From: Candidatus Stackebrandtia excrementipullorum
GTDB lineage: Bacteria > Actinomycetota > Actinomycetes > Mycobacteriales > Micromonosporaceae
Assembly: GCA_019113825.1 (NCBI GenBank)
Contig: DXGR01000111.1
Coordinates: 19,638-83,637 of the forward strand
Length of the DNA: 64,000 nucleotides
Reading direction: 5' to 3'
Every line of letters starts with the position of its first letter. The stretch's first letter is position 1. The notes beneath the pieces were generated by a model. It was given only the letters and a program-made list of their open reading frames with translations, ran no database searches and had not been told where the DNA came from. Made by a program: the position numbers and the translations under genes. This document shows positions 63,466 to 64,000 of this stretch, in pieces.

Positions 63466-64000
63466 TTAGGCGGGATTCCAGGCTCCGCAGCCGTTGGTGC
63501 CGAAGGCGACGTCGGATTCCTCGACGGTCACCACGACTTCGTCACCGGCTTCGGCCAAACCGTTGGTGATGATGTCGTCGAAGTCGCCCGAGGTGCCCGA
63601 CAACCGTTCCCAGTAACACAGATAGGACTCACGCGGGACGGTCGCCCGGTATTCGCCGGGCGTGATGTCCTCCCCAACGAGGTATGTGCCGTCGCCGTTC
63701 ATGGCGTTGCCTTCGGAATCGCCGCCGTTGTCGTCCTCGCCGGTGTCTCCGCCGTTGTCCCCGGGGGTGTCCTCCGTCTGCGTCGGTTCGCCCGCTGTGG
63801 TGCCGGATTCGTCGTTGCCGCCCAAGATGAAGATGAGGCCAACCCCGAGGAGCACGATGACGGCGAGAGCGCCGCCGGCGATTCCAAGGATGGCCCCTGT
63901 GGACATTCCGTTTTTGGGTGGAGGCTGCGGCGGATACCCCTGGGGGGGAAAGCCGCCGGGTTGTTGGCCGTAACCGGGCGCGGGTTGCATCGGTGGATAG
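63466..64000 (-). CDS. Single-span membrane protein with acidic linker (5' end beyond the window)
   Basis: At least 174 residues, and the frame stays open to the window edge (Tyr-Pro-Pro before the first Met), so the start probably lies outside. A Pro/Gly/Gln-rich cytoplasmic part is followed by one membrane span (GAILGIAGGALAVIVLLGVGLIFIL), an acidic linker of repeated Gly, Asp, Glu and Thr, and a small domain. The last begins GTYLVGEDITPGEYRATVP and ends FGTNGCGAWNPA, with two Cys that could pair. Similar C-terminal domains occur in many secreted actinobacterial proteins. Function unknown. Confidence 0.8.
   Translation of the reverse strand, partial: YPPMQPAPGYGQQPGGFPPQGYPPQPPPKNGMSTGAILGIAGGALAVIVLLGVGLIFILGGNDESGTTAGEPTQTEDTPGDNGGDTGEDDNGGDSEGNAMNGDGTYLVGEDITPGEYRATVPRESYLCYWERLSGTSGDFDDIITNGLAEAGDEVVVTVEESDVAFGTNGCGAWNPA

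Noticed and set aside
1..64000. tRNA, rRNA, CRISPR array, insertion sequence or prophage
   Set aside because: I looked through the gene-free stretches for tRNA-like TPsiC arms, regular spaced repeats, transposase motifs and integrase genes and found none; a dedicated scan such as tRNAscan-SE could still detect something I missed.

Overview
The window is high-GC DNA from an actinomycete. Many starts are GTG or TTG, and several genes have a TAnnnT box 6-8 bases before the start codon, as expected of leaderless messages. Homologues of the Streptomyces developmental genes bldN and bldC, the rex-hem operon, a valine dehydrogenase beside bldC and a Streptomyces-type subtilisin inhibitor point to a filamentous or sporulating actinobacterium. 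Streptomyces itself is unlikely, because several conserved blocks are joined in unusual combinations. I cannot name the genus from sequence alone. I see no rRNA, tRNA, CRISPR array, insertion sequence or prophage; this is ordinary chromosome.

Layout. 1-2 kb: two membrane proteins of a probable ABC exporter. 2-6 kb: a glycolate/lactate-type FAD oxidase, a TetR regulator divergent from a small membrane protein with a clear palindromic operator between them, and an ATP-grasp protein. 6-11 kb: a haem operon on the minus strand, rex-hemA-hemD(cobA)-hemB, with a Rex operator before rex; hemC, usual between hemA and hemD, is absent. 11-15.6 kb: a HAD phosphatase, a glutaredoxin-like protein, a BldN-type ECF sigma factor with a pro-sequence, its RsbN/DUF5667-like membrane partner and an HAD-IB phosphatase. 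15.7-18 kb: folP-folB-folK-DUF3180. 18-21 kb: two paralogous RbsC-type permeases without ATPase or binding protein. 21.7-24 kb: ddl and a PLP aminotransferase, translationally coupled.

24-32.5 kb is an envelope/redox block known from many actinobacteria: GNAT, trxA, trxB, anti-sigma, sigM, pseudokinase and murJ, with pcnA divergent. 32.5-42 kb is mixed: a beta-lactamase-fold hydrolase, a PEBP protein, DUF1707, a secreted GH26-like protein, arginine deiminase, a PAS protein, a frameshifted secreted beta-propeller, the tadA pair and a subtilisin inhibitor. 42-46 kb is the DUF3073-vdh-hypothetical-bldC block. 46-51 kb: a MinD-like ATPase with a proline-rich N-terminus, mutY, and a three-gene unit of a 15-cysteine DPBB-like protein, a Tat-signal protein and a MauE/DoxX membrane protein. 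51-64 kb: DDAH-like hydrolase, lipoprotein beta-propeller, DUF4253, a 28-residue membrane peptide, SGNH hydrolase, DUF885 peptidase, membrane cyclophilin, MFS transporter, flotillin and an incomplete membrane-anchored protein.

The strongest candidates for something undescribed are the Cys-rich DPBB/Tat/MauE unit, the orphan tandem permeases and the haem operon without hemC.
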